From positions 1-64,000 of the forward strand of contig JAVBPE010000016.1 in the NCBI GenBank assembly GCA_031549865.1: DNA of 64,000 nt, read 5' to 3'. Within the stretch, counting starts at the first letter, position 1; the number at the start of each line of letters is the position of its first letter. The DNA is from JAVBPE01 sp031549865 (GTDB lineage Bacteria > Bacillota_I > Bacilli_A > Acholeplasmatales > Anaeroplasmataceae). A program made the position numbers and the translations under genes. Below are positions 44,536 through 53,717 of this stretch, in pieces. Under the pieces are notes generated by a model that searched no databases, was not told where the DNA came from, and saw nothing but the letters and a program-made list of their open reading frames with translations.

Positions 44536-45723
44536 ATGATTTATTCACTTGGGTTAATTTTGATTTTTGGATTTATAATTGGATATTTATTAAACAAAGT
44601 AAAAATACCAGGTCTTGTTGGTATGATTATAGTAGGTCTTGTTATAGGGCCTTACTGTCTAAATTTGTTAGCACCAGAAATGTTAAATATTTCTAAAGAA
44701 TTAAGAACACTTGCTTTAGTTATAATTTTAACTCGATCTGGTTTAAATCTTGATTTAGAATCATTAAAAAAAATAGGAAGACCAGCAATCCTTATGTGCT
44801 TTGTTCCTGCAACATTTGAAATAATTGGGGTAACTATTGCTAGTTATTATTTTCTCAATTTAACGATTATTGAAGGTTTGTTAATGGGGTCTGTATTAGC
44901 TGCAGTATCACCTGCAGTTGTATCTCCTAGAATGATAAAATTAATAGATGAGGGATATGGAAATGTTCCAAAGATAATATTAGCTGGATCTTCTGTTGAT
45001 GACATTTACGTAATTATATTATTTAATGCATTTTTTGGATTATTAGAAACTAATCAAATAGATTTCTTATCATTTGTTTCAATTCCAACCTCAATAATAC
45101 TAGGAATTATATTAGGGCTAATATTAGGATTATTGCTAAGCATTATTTTTAAAAAATTAAAGTTTAATGCAACAATTAATATTTTACTAACTTTAGGTAT
45201 TTCATTTCTATTAATTGGTTTAGAACTCATTGTAAAGCCTTATATTCAATTATCTGCTTTACTAGGAATAATGGTTATGGGAATGATAATATTATTCAAG
45301 AATAAGGAAAAGGCAGTTGAATTAAGCAAAGGATATAACCAGTTATGGTTATTCTTTGAAATAATATTATTTGTTTTAGTTGGCGCAACTATCGACATAA
45401 GTTATGCTATAAATAATGCTTTATTAGCAATAATTACCTTGATTATTGGATTATTATTTAGAGTAGTTGGGGTATTAGTGAGTTTAATTAAAACTAATTT
45501 GAATAAAAAAGAAAAGCTATTTACAGTTATTTCATATCTACCTAAAGCTACAGTTCAAGCATCTATTGGTGGAATTGCCCTAGCAGGTGGTTTAGCTTGT
45601 GGTAGTATTGTTTTAACTGTATCAGTGCTATCAATTTTAATAACTGCTCCAATCGGAGCTATATTAATTGATAATTTTAGTAAAAAATTACTTAATAAAG
45701 AATTAATTGATTTAAATATATAA
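44536..45723 (+). CDS. Cation:proton antiporter, CPA family
   Basis: 395 residues, about 12 membrane segments and no cytosolic RCK domain. The repeated core holds LALVIILTRSGLNLD (segment 3), SVLAAVSPAVVSPRMI and the ion-site AGSSVDDIYVIILF, whose paired Asp are typical of Na+/H+ exchangers. It exchanges Na+ or K+ for protons across the membrane. Monocistronic with terminator. Ion choice is not determined. Confidence 0.88.
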   Translation: MIYSLGLILIFGFIIGYLLNKVKIPGLVGMIIVGLVIGPYCLNLLAPEMLNISKELRTLALVIILTRSGLNLDLESLKKIGRPAILMCFVPATFEIIGVTIASYYFLNLTIIEGLLMGSVLAAVSPAVVSPRMIKLIDEGYGNVPKIILAGSSVDDIYVIILFNAFFGLLETNQIDFLSFVSIPTSIILGIILGLILGLLLSIIFKKLKFNATINILLTLGISFLLIGLELIVKPYIQLSALLGIMVMGMIILFKNKEKAVELSKGYNQLWLFFEIILFVLVGATIDISYAINNALLAIITLIIGLLFRVVGVLVSLIKTNLNKKEKLFTVISYLPKATVQASIGGIALAGGLACGSIVLTVSVLSILITAPIGAILIDNFSKKLLNKELIDLNI

Positions 45724-45754
45724 AAAAAATTAAGCAAAATTTGCTTAATTTTTT
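45722..45754. terminator. Terminator between antiporter gene and 45745 gene
   Basis: AAATTAAGCAAA and ATTTGCTTAATT arms, T-run on the plus strand and A/T-rich on the other side. Confidence 0.8.
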
Positions 45755-46056
45755 ACTACTATAACACTTAATAATTTAAATTCAATGTTATTTATTACTA
45801 AAAGTATATATTCATTATAAAATTCATATTTCTCAACAGTATAATCAGAAATATTTTTTTTCATCACTTCTTCTTTTAAATTAAAATGAAATTCAAATAC
45901 GTGCTTTATTTCCATGCTTGGACGATACCCATTCGCAATTAACTCTAATTCGATTTGGTTTTCAATTGTTAAAACTAATTGTTTATTTAAAATATTTATA
46001 TTTATAATATTAACGTCTTTTAAATTATATGCGTTATAAAAAAACTTTAAATCCAT
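45745..46056 (-). CDS. Small protein co-transcribed with an ASCH gene
   Basis: 103 residues, beta-rich (alternating I/N/L, ILNKQLVLTIENQIELELIA...), no signal or membrane segment, no family recognised. It lies 15 bases after the ASCH gene. Confidence 0.5.
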   Translation of the reverse strand: MDLKFFYNAYNLKDVNIININILNKQLVLTIENQIELELIANGYRPSMEIKHVFEFHFNLKEEVMKKNISDYTVEKYEFYNEYILLVINNIEFKLLSVIVVKN

Positions 46057-46071
46057 ATACTACACTTTCTT

Positions 46072-46530
46072 TTATTCTTCAGAATAAACCATTTCAAAAT
46101 CTTCAAATAAAATTGGCATATCTTCCTTAAAAGAGTATCCCATTTCTCTTCCTTCAGATGTAAAAAATTTAGTATGACCTTTTTGCCATGATTCTAAATT
46201 TAAATCCTCACCTTCACGCATACATATATCATATGTTACTTTATTAAATGGAATTATTAATATCCCAGTAGTCATTATTACACAACGAGGTTTACCACTA
46301 AAATCAGTAACAATATGATAATCTCCTACACTGGGTAATGGTTCATTTTCAATTTCGAATGAATATAAACTTGAAGCAGTTGCTTTTTTTTGACCAATTA
46401 ATACAAGTCTTAAAAGCTCATTTGCCCATTTCTCTGTTAACTCAAAATGAAAACTTGTTTTATAATTAATAGTTTCTTCTAAATCGAATTTCAATTTAAA
46501 TCTATTCCAAAATAATTCTAATTCATTCAT
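46072..46530 (-). CDS. ASCH-domain protein, paralogue of the 25943 gene
   Basis: 152 residues, same length as the paralogue. Shared motifs: LLRLVLIGQKKATASSLYSF, PLPSVGDYHIVTDFSGKPRCVI, CMREGEDLNLESWQKGH, FKEDMPILFEDFEMVY. Start after GAGGTT. A nucleoside- or RNA-binding role is inferred from the domain. Clear paralogy within 20 kb suggests duplication of a useful function or separate acquisitions. Confidence 0.78.
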   Translation of the reverse strand: MNELELFWNRFKLKFDLEETINYKTSFHFELTEKWANELLRLVLIGQKKATASSLYSFEIENEPLPSVGDYHIVTDFSGKPRCVIMTTGILIIPFNKVTYDICMREGEDLNLESWQKGHTKFFTSEGREMGYSFKEDMPILFEDFEMVYSEE

Positions 46531-46757
46531 AAAATAACCTCACATAAATTAATTCAATTATAACATAAATAATGTTATACTAATAGCAAATTAGATGTTA
46601 AGATTTATTCTTCAATTAAAAATAGAACCTTTCATATTAATTAACTCATATTTAGTTTATAAATATTTTGCTTTCTAAGCTATTAAGTTTTGTAAAAGAT
46701 TGTAAATATAAGATATATTTATGATATAGTAATAAATATATCTAAAGTGGTGATAAA

Positions 46758-47567
46758 ATGAAAAAATTTAAACAAATATATATTGAAATAACAAATATCT
46801 GTAATCTAAGTTGTACTTTTTGTGCTAAAAGCAATAGAGAAAAAAAATATTTAACTATTAAGGAATTTGAAATAATTATAACTAAAATCAAAGATTACAC
46901 TGAAAGTATTTATTTACATGTTAAGGGTGAACCATTAACACATCCATATTTTAAAGATATAATTTTGTTATGTGATAAATATAATATTACTTTTAATATT
47001 ACTACTAATGCTACTTTTTTAAATAAATATAAAGATATTTTATTAAATTCTACTAATTTAAAATTCATCAATATTTCATTACAAAGTTATTCATTTCAAA
47101 ATAATAAAAATATTTATATAAATGACATAAAAGATTTTATTTCCATAAATGAAACTTTAGAAAATAAAAAATATATAAAATTGAGATTTTGGCATGGCAA
47201 TATAAATGATAACTTATCTATATTAAATGAAATTAATAGAAATGTTGAATTTATCGATAAAAATTATATAACTAAAAATTGCCAAATATCTATTGATAAA
47301 GAATTTATTTGGCCTGATTTAAATAACGAATTTGAAATACTAAATGCATCATGTTTGGGCACCATTTCCCATATAGGTATATTAAGTGATGGTAGTATAA
47401 TACCTTGCTGCTTAGATGGTGAAGGTATTATTACTTTAGGTAATATATTTAAAGATAATTTATATGATATTATTAATAGTAATGAATTTCAAATAATAAA
47501 AAAAGGATTCCAAAATAAGAAAAGAATCCATTCATTATGTAAAAAATGTTTATTTTATAATCGATAA
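46758..47567 (+). CDS. Radical SAM/SPASM-domain protein
   Basis: 269 residues. The radical SAM cluster motif is CNLSCTFCAKS (C-x3-C-x2-C) at about 14-21; GEP at about 57-59 is the SAM-contact motif. A short SPASM-type C-terminus carries CLGTISHIGILSDGSIIPCCLDGEG...LCKKCLF with enough Cys for one extra cluster. Such enzymes activate anaerobic sulfatases, modify peptides or tRNA. No precursor peptide gene or sulfatase is adjacent, so the substrate is open. Start after GGTGATAA. Confidence 0.85.
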   Translation: MKKFKQIYIEITNICNLSCTFCAKSNREKKYLTIKEFEIIITKIKDYTESIYLHVKGEPLTHPYFKDIILLCDKYNITFNITTNATFLNKYKDILLNSTNLKFINISLQSYSFQNNKNIYINDIKDFISINETLENKKYIKLRFWHGNINDNLSILNEINRNVEFIDKNYITKNCQISIDKEFIWPDLNNEFEILNASCLGTISHIGILSDGSIIPCCLDGEGIITLGNIFKDNLYDIINSNEFQIIKKGFQNKKRIHSLCKKCLFYNR

Positions 47568-47569
47568 AA

Positions 47570-48346
47570 TTATTTAGTTTTTTTAGCTGTAAAAAATAAT
47601 CGTGGAAATTTTAAAATAGTATGATTTGAATCAATAGATGGATAACTAGGAGAAATTATTTTTAAATAATCGTCTAAGAATTCTTCTTGGTCTTCTTTTT
47701 TTAGCATATCCAAATAAGGCTTTAAGCCACTTCCTTTAAACCATTCAATTATTGCTTCTTGATTTGGCATATCATGATAATATATTATTTGAAATAAAGA
47801 AAATTCCTTAGTTAAATTACTTAATATTTTAAAATATTCATTTTCTTCTAATTGGTAAAGCTGTCTTTCATCTTTTATTTGAGTTTTCCATTTCAAACTA
47901 GTCACTAATTCATTTAGTTTCGTTTTTACTGGCTCTTTATGATTATATGGAAGTTGAACAGCTAATACTCCACCAACCTTTAATAATTTAAACATGTTAG
48001 GAATTAATGAATAATGATCATCTATCCACTGGATACAAGCATTTGAAAAAACAATATCAAAATCGCAAATTAAATCTCCTAATTCTGTTTTAGCATCCAT
48101 TTGTAAAAAATTTATACTATCGTAGGTTTCCTTAGCGTCATTAATCATTTCTAATGAAGAATCAATTCCTAGTATATAAGCATTAGGAAATCTTTTTTTT
48201 AGTTCATATGTCGAATTTCCAGGTCCACATCCAATATCCAAAATTTTCTTGGGATTATCAATATCAATTCTAGCAATTAAATCAACTGAAGGTGTTGTTC
48301 GCTCTTTCTTAAATTTTAAATATTGCTCTATATCCCATGTATGCAT
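47570..48346 (-). CDS. tam: SAM-dependent methyltransferase, trans-aconitate 2-methyltransferase-like
   Basis: 258 residues. It begins MHTWDIEQYLKFKKERTTPSVDLIARI, as in Tam, then class I methyltransferase motifs ILDIGCGPGNSTYELKK and ANACIQWIDDH-type (FDIVFSNACIQWIDDH). Tam methylates trans-aconitate, a by-product of the TCA cycle. Start after TTAGGAGG. It converges on the radical SAM gene with only two bases between stops. Confidence 0.85.
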   Translation of the reverse strand: MHTWDIEQYLKFKKERTTPSVDLIARIDIDNPKKILDIGCGPGNSTYELKKRFPNAYILGIDSSLEMINDAKETYDSINFLQMDAKTELGDLICDFDIVFSNACIQWIDDHYSLIPNMFKLLKVGGVLAVQLPYNHKEPVKTKLNELVTSLKWKTQIKDERQLYQLEENEYFKILSNLTKEFSLFQIIYYHDMPNQEAIIEWFKGSGLKPYLDMLKKEDQEEFLDDYLKIISPSYPSIDSNHTILKFPRLFFTAKKTK

Positions 48347-48360
48347 AACTTATCCTCCTA

Positions 48361-48386
48361 AAAAAAGAATGATTAAATCATTCTTA
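48361..48386 (-). terminator. Terminator of the 48384 gene
   Basis: AAGAATGATT (48365-48374) and AATCATTCTT (48376-48385) with T-run on the minus strand; the stem covers the stop codon. Confidence 0.8.
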
Positions 48387-48860
48387 AATTAAACACATTA
48401 TAATAAATAATAAAAATAATCCAACAAAACATACTAAACTTATGATTGATGCTTTTAAATATTTTGCTTTTGTTTTAACTGCTTTGTCATTTTCTTTTTT
48501 TATTTCAACAAAATTGAATAACAAAGATAATATATATTTTTCTTCTTCATCACCACAAGACAAATAAACATTTGAATCAAGTTCTTTATGATTTTTTGAA
48601 AATATTCCAAGTAAACAAAATACTATTGTAACAATAGAAGCCACAATTCCTGATGTGATTAGTGTTGTATCAATAATAAATAAAACATTATTTGGATCAT
48701 TTTGCATTTCTAATATAGCTGTTAAAGGTATTAATACTAAAATGTTTAAAGCTAATACAATAAGCTGAAATAAATCATATTTTTTTAAAGTGTTTTTTTG
48801 AAATTCATATTCAGTTTGACTCATTTTTAAAGCAATTTTCATATTTTCTAATCTTTCCAT
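48384..48860 (-). CDS. Three-TM membrane protein, SLATT/Pycsar-TM-like topology
   Basis: 158 residues from the ATG at 48860 (AAGGAGATGATT upstream). An amphipathic N-terminal helix, membrane segments at about 27-45, 62-82 and 135-157, and a charged loop between. The layout resembles the small 2-3TM effectors of nucleotide-signalled defence (SLATT, Pycsar TM), but no cyclase or sensor gene is adjacent. The 48912 gene lies 50 bases upstream in the same direction. Family not firmly recognised. Confidence 0.45.
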   Translation of the reverse strand: MERLENMKIALKMSQTEYEFQKNTLKKYDLFQLIVLALNILVLIPLTAILEMQNDPNNVLFIIDTTLITSGIVASIVTIVFCLLGIFSKNHKELDSNVYLSCGDEEEKYILSLLFNFVEIKKENDKAVKTKAKYLKASIISLVCFVGLFLLFIIMCLI

Positions 48861-48911
48861 ATAATCATCTCCTTGATTTATTTTAACATAATATAACAAT
48901 TAATGCTATTA

Positions 48912-49493
48912 TTATTCATCTAAATAAAAATAATATCTTAGAGCCTTCATTTTATTATTTTTATATAAATTCATCTCTTTTACTTTATCGCCTTTTATAT
49001 ACTTAATAATAAAAGTATCCAAGAATAAATCATTCTTATTATATATTTGAACAAAAAATAGGTTTTTAAATGTTTTTGACTTTCTTTGAGCATCTTTTTG
49101 CAGTATTCTTTTTAAAAGTGTTTTACAGGCATTTTTACGAGAAATATACGTATATTTTGGAACGACATGCTCTAAATTATCTCCGATATATAAATTTTTA
49201 TCTTTATATGTTAATAAAATTGTACAATCTCCTTTTTTAGGCAATTTGACATAAATATTTTCAAACATTTCTGTAACTACAAAATCATAATAAAACCAAT
49301 AATTTAAAATGAAACCATAGATGCATATTGAAGTTGATATTAAAGAAGCAAGCCATATAACAAATATATTTTGATCATAATATCTAACTCTTATTCCATG
49401 TCTAAAAAATAGAAAAATAAGTATTATTAAAAAAACAATTGTTAGAATAAAAAAGACTCTAATTGCTAGGCTACTACCAAAAACTTTTTTCAT
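48912..49493 (-). CDS. Two-TM membrane protein with C-terminal cytosolic domain
   Basis: 193 residues from the ATG at 49493 (AGAGGT upstream). Two N-terminal membrane segments (about 10-30, 45-70), then a mixed alpha/beta domain with many Lys and Tyr. I do not recognise it. It is probably co-transcribed with the 48384 gene. Confidence 0.5.
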   Translation of the reverse strand: MKKVFGSSLAIRVFFILTIVFLIILIFLFFRHGIRVRYYDQNIFVIWLASLISTSICIYGFILNYWFYYDFVVTEMFENIYVKLPKKGDCTILLTYKDKNLYIGDNLEHVVPKYTYISRKNACKTLLKRILQKDAQRKSKTFKNLFFVQIYNKNDLFLDTFIIKYIKGDKVKEMNLYKNNKMKALRYYFYLDE

Positions 49494-49529
49494 AAGGATA
49501 CCTCTTTTTTTATTATAACAAAAAATAAA

Positions 49530-49558
49530 GAAAAAGCACATATTTTTGTGCTTTTTTT
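49530..49558. terminator. Terminator of the arginine operon
   Basis: AAAAGCACA and TGTGCTTTT arms; T-rich on the minus strand beyond argF and also on the plus strand. Confidence 0.8.
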
Positions 49559-49559
49559 G

Positions 49560-50471
49560 TTAATTCGCCATTAATTTCACTAAAACTGCTTTTTGGGCAT
49601 GTAATCTATTTTCAGCTTCATCAAATATTTCAGCACTGTGTGCTTCAAAAACTTCTGAAGTGATTTCTTCCTCACGATGTGCAGGTAGGCAGTGCATTAC
49701 TATAGCATCGCTTTTCGCTACATCCATAACAGCTTTGTTGATTTGATATGGCTTAAAAATTTGTTTTCTTGCTTCAATTTCAGCTTCCATTCCCATTGAA
49801 GCCCAAACATCAGTAAATAAAACATCACTATCAATTGATGCATCAATTACATCATCAGTTATATATAATAAGCCTGGATAATTTTTATTTGCATAACTTA
49901 TGATATATTCATCTGGTTCATAACCTTTAGGACAGGCAATACTTATTTTCATACCTAACTTTATGCAGCCCATGATAATTGAGTTTGACATATTGTTTCC
50001 ATCCCCAATATAAGTGCACTTTAAGTCTTTAAATGAACCTTTATATTCGCGAATAGTCATTAAGTCAGCTAATACTTGACAAGGGTGAGCATAATCAGTT
50101 AAACCATTTATTATTGGAATTGAACCATATTGGGCTAAATCATCTACTTCTTGTTGCTTAAAAGTACGGATCATTATTCCATCTAAATATCTTGATAACA
50201 CTCGCGCTGTATCCATTACTGGTTCGCCACGACCAATTTGCAAATCATTTGAACTTAAAAATAGCGCATTTCCACCTAGTTCGTACATCCCAACTTCAAA
50301 TGATACTCTAGTTCTAGTTGATGATTTTTGGAAAATCATTCCTAAAGTTTTGCCTTCAAGTAAATGATGCTTAATATTATGTTTCTTTTGATATTTTAAT
50401 TGGTCAGCTAAATTAAGTATGTCCAATATTTCTTCTTTTGTTAAATCTTCTAATTTTAATAAATGTTTCAT
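49560..50471 (-). CDS. argF: Ornithine carbamoyltransferase
   Basis: 303 residues. It joins carbamoyl phosphate and ornithine to give citrulline, step six of arginine synthesis. Motifs: carbamoyl phosphate loop SSTRTRVSFE, HPCQVLAD, and ornithine loop HCLPAHREEEI. Last gene of the operon; its ATG overlaps the argD stop (ATGA). No carAB is in the window. An arginine deiminase-type catabolic role is unlikely given the biosynthetic operon. Confidence 0.95.
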   Translation of the reverse strand: MKHLLKLEDLTKEEILDILNLADQLKYQKKHNIKHHLLEGKTLGMIFQKSSTRTRVSFEVGMYELGGNALFLSSNDLQIGRGEPVMDTARVLSRYLDGIMIRTFKQQEVDDLAQYGSIPIINGLTDYAHPCQVLADLMTIREYKGSFKDLKCTYIGDGNNMSNSIIMGCIKLGMKISIACPKGYEPDEYIISYANKNYPGLLYITDDVIDASIDSDVLFTDVWASMGMEAEIEARKQIFKPYQINKAVMDVAKSDAIVMHCLPAHREEEITSEVFEAHSAEIFDEAENRLHAQKAVLVKLMAN

Positions 50472-51619
50472 CCTAAAATTACCTCCTTTAAGATATATAA
50501 ACCTTCAATTAATTCATTATTTGAAATTGTAAGTGGTGGTAATAATCTTATTTTATTTCCAGCTGTTAAAACGATCAATCCATGATCTAGACATTGTTTT
50601 TGAATTTCAGTATTTGTTTTACCTTCTATACTTACTCCAAGCATTAAACCACTACCAGATACTTTTACATTTTCCATTGTAAGCATTTGACGAATAATTT
50701 TTTCTTTTTCTAAAACATTTTTTAAGAATTCTTTATCAAGTCTTTCTATAACATTTAAAGCTGCTGCCGCACAAACTGGATTTCCACCAAATGTTGAGCC
50801 ATGATCAGAATAGTTAAATACATTTTCAGTTTTATCATTAAATAAGATTGCACCCATAGGAAGGCCACCAGCTAAACCTTTAGCAGTAGTGACGATATCT
50901 GGTAATATATTGTATTTCATATAGCTATATAAATAACCAGTACGACCATTACCAGTTTGAACTTCATCAATAATTAATAAAATGTCGCTATAATTACATA
51001 TTTCGTATAATTCAATAATAAATTCTTCGCTTAAAGGATTAACTCCGCCTTCACCTTGAATAGTTTCAATCATTATAGCGCATGTTTTAGACGAAATTAA
51101 TGATTGAATTGATGAAATAGTTTTTTCAGCATATTTAAAACCATCTAAAAAAGGATTAAAGTGTTCATGAAACTTATCTTGGCCTGTTGCTGTAAGTGAA
51201 GCCATAGTACGTCCATGAAAGCTTTCTTTTAAAGTAATTATTTCATATCTATTTGGACCATATTTATCCATCGAATATTTTCTAGCTGCTTTTATTGCAC
51301 CTTCATTTGCTTCTGCTCCACTATTGGCAAAAAATACTTTTTTCATCCCAGATTTTTCGCATAATTCCTTAGCAAGTAATGCTTGGGGTTCTGTATAATA
51401 AAGGTTAGAAGTATGCATAAGCATATTAGCCTGAGTAGTTATCGCTTCAATTAAACCTTGATCTTGATGACCAAAGATATTTACGCCAATTCCACTAGTA
51501 AAATCGATATATTTATTACCCTCAAAATCATATAATGTTGCATTTTTTCCATATTTAAACGCCACACTACGTTTATAAGTTGGGCATATATATTTAGTAT
51601 CTAATTCTTTAATATTCAT
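50468..51619 (-). CDS. argD: Acetylornithine aminotransferase
   Basis: 383 residues from the ATG at 51619 (AAGGAGTGATT upstream). PLP-dependent; it converts N-acetylglutamate semialdehyde to N-acetylornithine. PLP Lys in TTAKGLAGG, IIDEVQTGNGRTG, and HGSTFGGNPVCAAAA. It ends with TGA, shared with the argF start. Overlap and order fit arginine synthesis. Confidence 0.95.
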   Translation of the reverse strand: MNIKELDTKYICPTYKRSVAFKYGKNATLYDFEGNKYIDFTSGIGVNIFGHQDQGLIEAITTQANMLMHTSNLYYTEPQALLAKELCEKSGMKKVFFANSGAEANEGAIKAARKYSMDKYGPNRYEIITLKESFHGRTMASLTATGQDKFHEHFNPFLDGFKYAEKTISSIQSLISSKTCAIMIETIQGEGGVNPLSEEFIIELYEICNYSDILLIIDEVQTGNGRTGYLYSYMKYNILPDIVTTAKGLAGGLPMGAILFNDKTENVFNYSDHGSTFGGNPVCAAAALNVIERLDKEFLKNVLEKEKIIRQMLTMENVKVSGSGLMLGVSIEGKTNTEIQKQCLDHGLIVLTAGNKIRLLPPLTISNNELIEGLYILKEVILG

Positions 51620-51639
51620 CAAAATCACTCCTTAAATTA

Positions 51640-52494
51640 TTATTTAAACATTGTTCCGATACCTTCATCGGTAAGTATTTCAATTAATAAGGCATGTGGT
51701 ACACGCCCATCAATTATAAAAACTTTATTTACTCCTAATCGTTTTGCTTCAATGCAACAATCAACCTTAGGAATCATTCCACCAGTTATAATTCCCTCTT
51801 TAATCAATGATTTTATTTCACTAATGTTTACAGTCGATATTAATGATGAATCATCATCTTTATCTCTTAATAAACCTTTAATATCTGTCATTGAGATAAA
51901 GCTTAAAGCATTAAGTTCTCCTGCAATTTTAGCTGCGGCTGTATCAGCATTAATATTATAAGTATTTCCTAATTCATCATAGCCAATTGTTGAGATGACT
52001 GGAATGTAACCTGCATCTAATGCACTATAAATTGGTTTTGGATCAATATTAATAACTTCTCCAACATAGCCTAATGTATCATTAATTCTTTTAGCTTTAA
52101 TCATATGACCATCTATACCAGATAATCCAATGGCATTTCCACCTTTTTTATTGATTAATTTAACTAAATCTTTATTTGTTTTACCAGCTAAAACCATTTG
52201 AACGATATCTACAGTTTCAGAGTCAGTCACACGAAGTCCATTAATAAATTTAGATTCCTTACCAACACGAGTTAACATATCTGATATTTCTGGTCCCCCA
52301 CCATGAACTAATACTACTTTTATACCAATTGTTGAAAGTAACACTAAATCTTGCATAACACAATCTTTTAATTCTTCATTAATCATGGCGTTTCCACCAT
52401 ATTTAACAACAATAATTTTTCCACTATATTCTTGGATATATGGAAGAGCATGTATCAATATTTCAGCTCTTAAAGCATTCGTTAATTTTTCCAT
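51640..52494 (-). CDS. argB: Acetylglutamate kinase
   Basis: 284 residues. It phosphorylates N-acetylglutamate. Motifs: VKYGGNAM, VHGGGPEIS, INADTAAAKIAGEL, GGMIPKVDCCIEA. The start codon overlaps the argJ stop (TAATG). An N-terminal helix typical of arginine-inhibited forms is present (residues 1-20), which would allow feedback control; inference. Confidence 0.95.
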   Translation of the reverse strand: MEKLTNALRAEILIHALPYIQEYSGKIIVVKYGGNAMINEELKDCVMQDLVLLSTIGIKVVLVHGGGPEISDMLTRVGKESKFINGLRVTDSETVDIVQMVLAGKTNKDLVKLINKKGGNAIGLSGIDGHMIKAKRINDTLGYVGEVINIDPKPIYSALDAGYIPVISTIGYDELGNTYNINADTAAAKIAGELNALSFISMTDIKGLLRDKDDDSSLISTVNISEIKSLIKEGIITGGMIPKVDCCIEAKRLGVNKVFIIDGRVPHALLIEILTDEGIGTMFK

Positions 52495-53708
52495 TAGCTT
52501 CTATAATCTCCATTTATTTTAACGTACTCATATGTTAAATCACACCCAAAAGCTGTTGCATTAAAGTTACCATCTTTTAAATCAATTAAAATTTCAATAA
52601 CGTCTTCTCCTAAAATTACTTTTGCATGTTCTTCAGAAAAATCAATTCCTGCTCCATTTTGGCAAACATTAAGTACGCCTTTAGTGCTCTTGAATGATAC
52701 ATCTATTTTAGTTACATCTAAATTAGCTTTACTATAACCAAGTGCACATAATACACGTCCCCAGTTAGCATCACTTCCAAACATTGCCGCTTTAAATAAA
52801 CTTGAACAAATAACTGATTTTGAAGCTAAAATTGCATCATTTTTAGTTTTTGCGTTTATAACATGGCATTCCAGTAGCTTTGTAGCCCCTTCACCATCTT
52901 TCGCAATAGCTTTAGATAAATATAAAGTAACGGCATTTAAAGCTTCTTTAAATGCATAATATGCATCATTTTTAGTTGTAATCTTTTCATTTAATGCTAA
53001 ACCATTTGCTAAAATACTTAACATATCATTAGTTGAAGTATCTCCATCAACAGAAATCATATTAAATGTATCAACTACATCTTCACTTAATAGTTCTTGA
53101 AGTAATGATGGTTCAATATTAACATCTGTTGTCACAAAAGCAAGCATAGTTGCCATATTTGGATGAATCATTCCACTACCTTTGGCAATTCCACCAATAT
53201 GGCAGATTTTTCCATCTATTTCAAATTCAAAAGCAATTTCTTTTTTAACTAAATCAGTTGTCATAATTGCTTCACTTGCTTCATCACTTCCATCACTCTT
53301 TAAAGAGGCTACTAAAGCATCCATTCCTTTTTCAAATGGTTCAATATTCATTTGTTGACCGATAACTCCAGTTGAAGCTATTATTATATCATTTTTATTT
53401 ATTTTTAAAGAATTTGCTAGTAATTCACAAGTCTTTAAAGCTATTTCAACGCCATTTGCATTACATGTATTAGCATTTCCACTATTACAAATAATTGCTT
53501 GGGCTATATTGTTTTCTAAATTGTTTTTTGTAACAGTTATTGGCGCTCCATAAACAAGGTTTGTTGTATAAACACTTGCAGCAGAGGCTAATACTTCACT
53601 ATAGATTAAGGCTAAATCTTTTTTAGTCTTATTTTTACGGATTCCAGCATAGATTCCTGAAGCTTTAAATCCTTTTGGGGCACAAACGCCACCTTCAATT
53701 TTTTTCAT
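52494..53708 (-). CDS. argJ: Bifunctional ornithine acetyltransferase/N-acetylglutamate synthase
   Basis: 404 residues. ArgJ recycles the acetyl group from acetylornithine to glutamate, so no separate argA or argE is needed, and none is seen. The self-cleavage site and nucleophile Thr is in KGSGMIHPNMATMLAF. C-terminal substrate parts: GEGATKLLECHV and CDLTYEYVKINGDYRS. Start at the ATG after GGAGGT. Confidence 0.95.
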   Translation of the reverse strand: MKKIEGGVCAPKGFKASGIYAGIRKNKTKKDLALIYSEVLASAASVYTTNLVYGAPITVTKNNLENNIAQAIICNSGNANTCNANGVEIALKTCELLANSLKINKNDIIIASTGVIGQQMNIEPFEKGMDALVASLKSDGSDEASEAIMTTDLVKKEIAFEFEIDGKICHIGGIAKGSGMIHPNMATMLAFVTTDVNIEPSLLQELLSEDVVDTFNMISVDGDTSTNDMLSILANGLALNEKITTKNDAYYAFKEALNAVTLYLSKAIAKDGEGATKLLECHVINAKTKNDAILASKSVICSSLFKAAMFGSDANWGRVLCALGYSKANLDVTKIDVSFKSTKGVLNVCQNGAGIDFSEEHAKVILGEDVIEILIDLKDGNFNATAFGCDLTYEYVKINGDYRS

Positions 53709-53717
53709 AATAACCTC

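Noticed and set aside
45745..46530. Toxin-antitoxin pair
   Set aside because: Sizes fit loosely, but the ASCH protein has an unlinked paralogue and neither protein has a toxin or antitoxin motif.
46594..46677. A 27-codon frame before the radical SAM gene, as a modified peptide precursor
   Set aside because: No ribosome binding site, no Gly-, Cys- or Thr-rich core, and composition like surrounding non-coding DNA.
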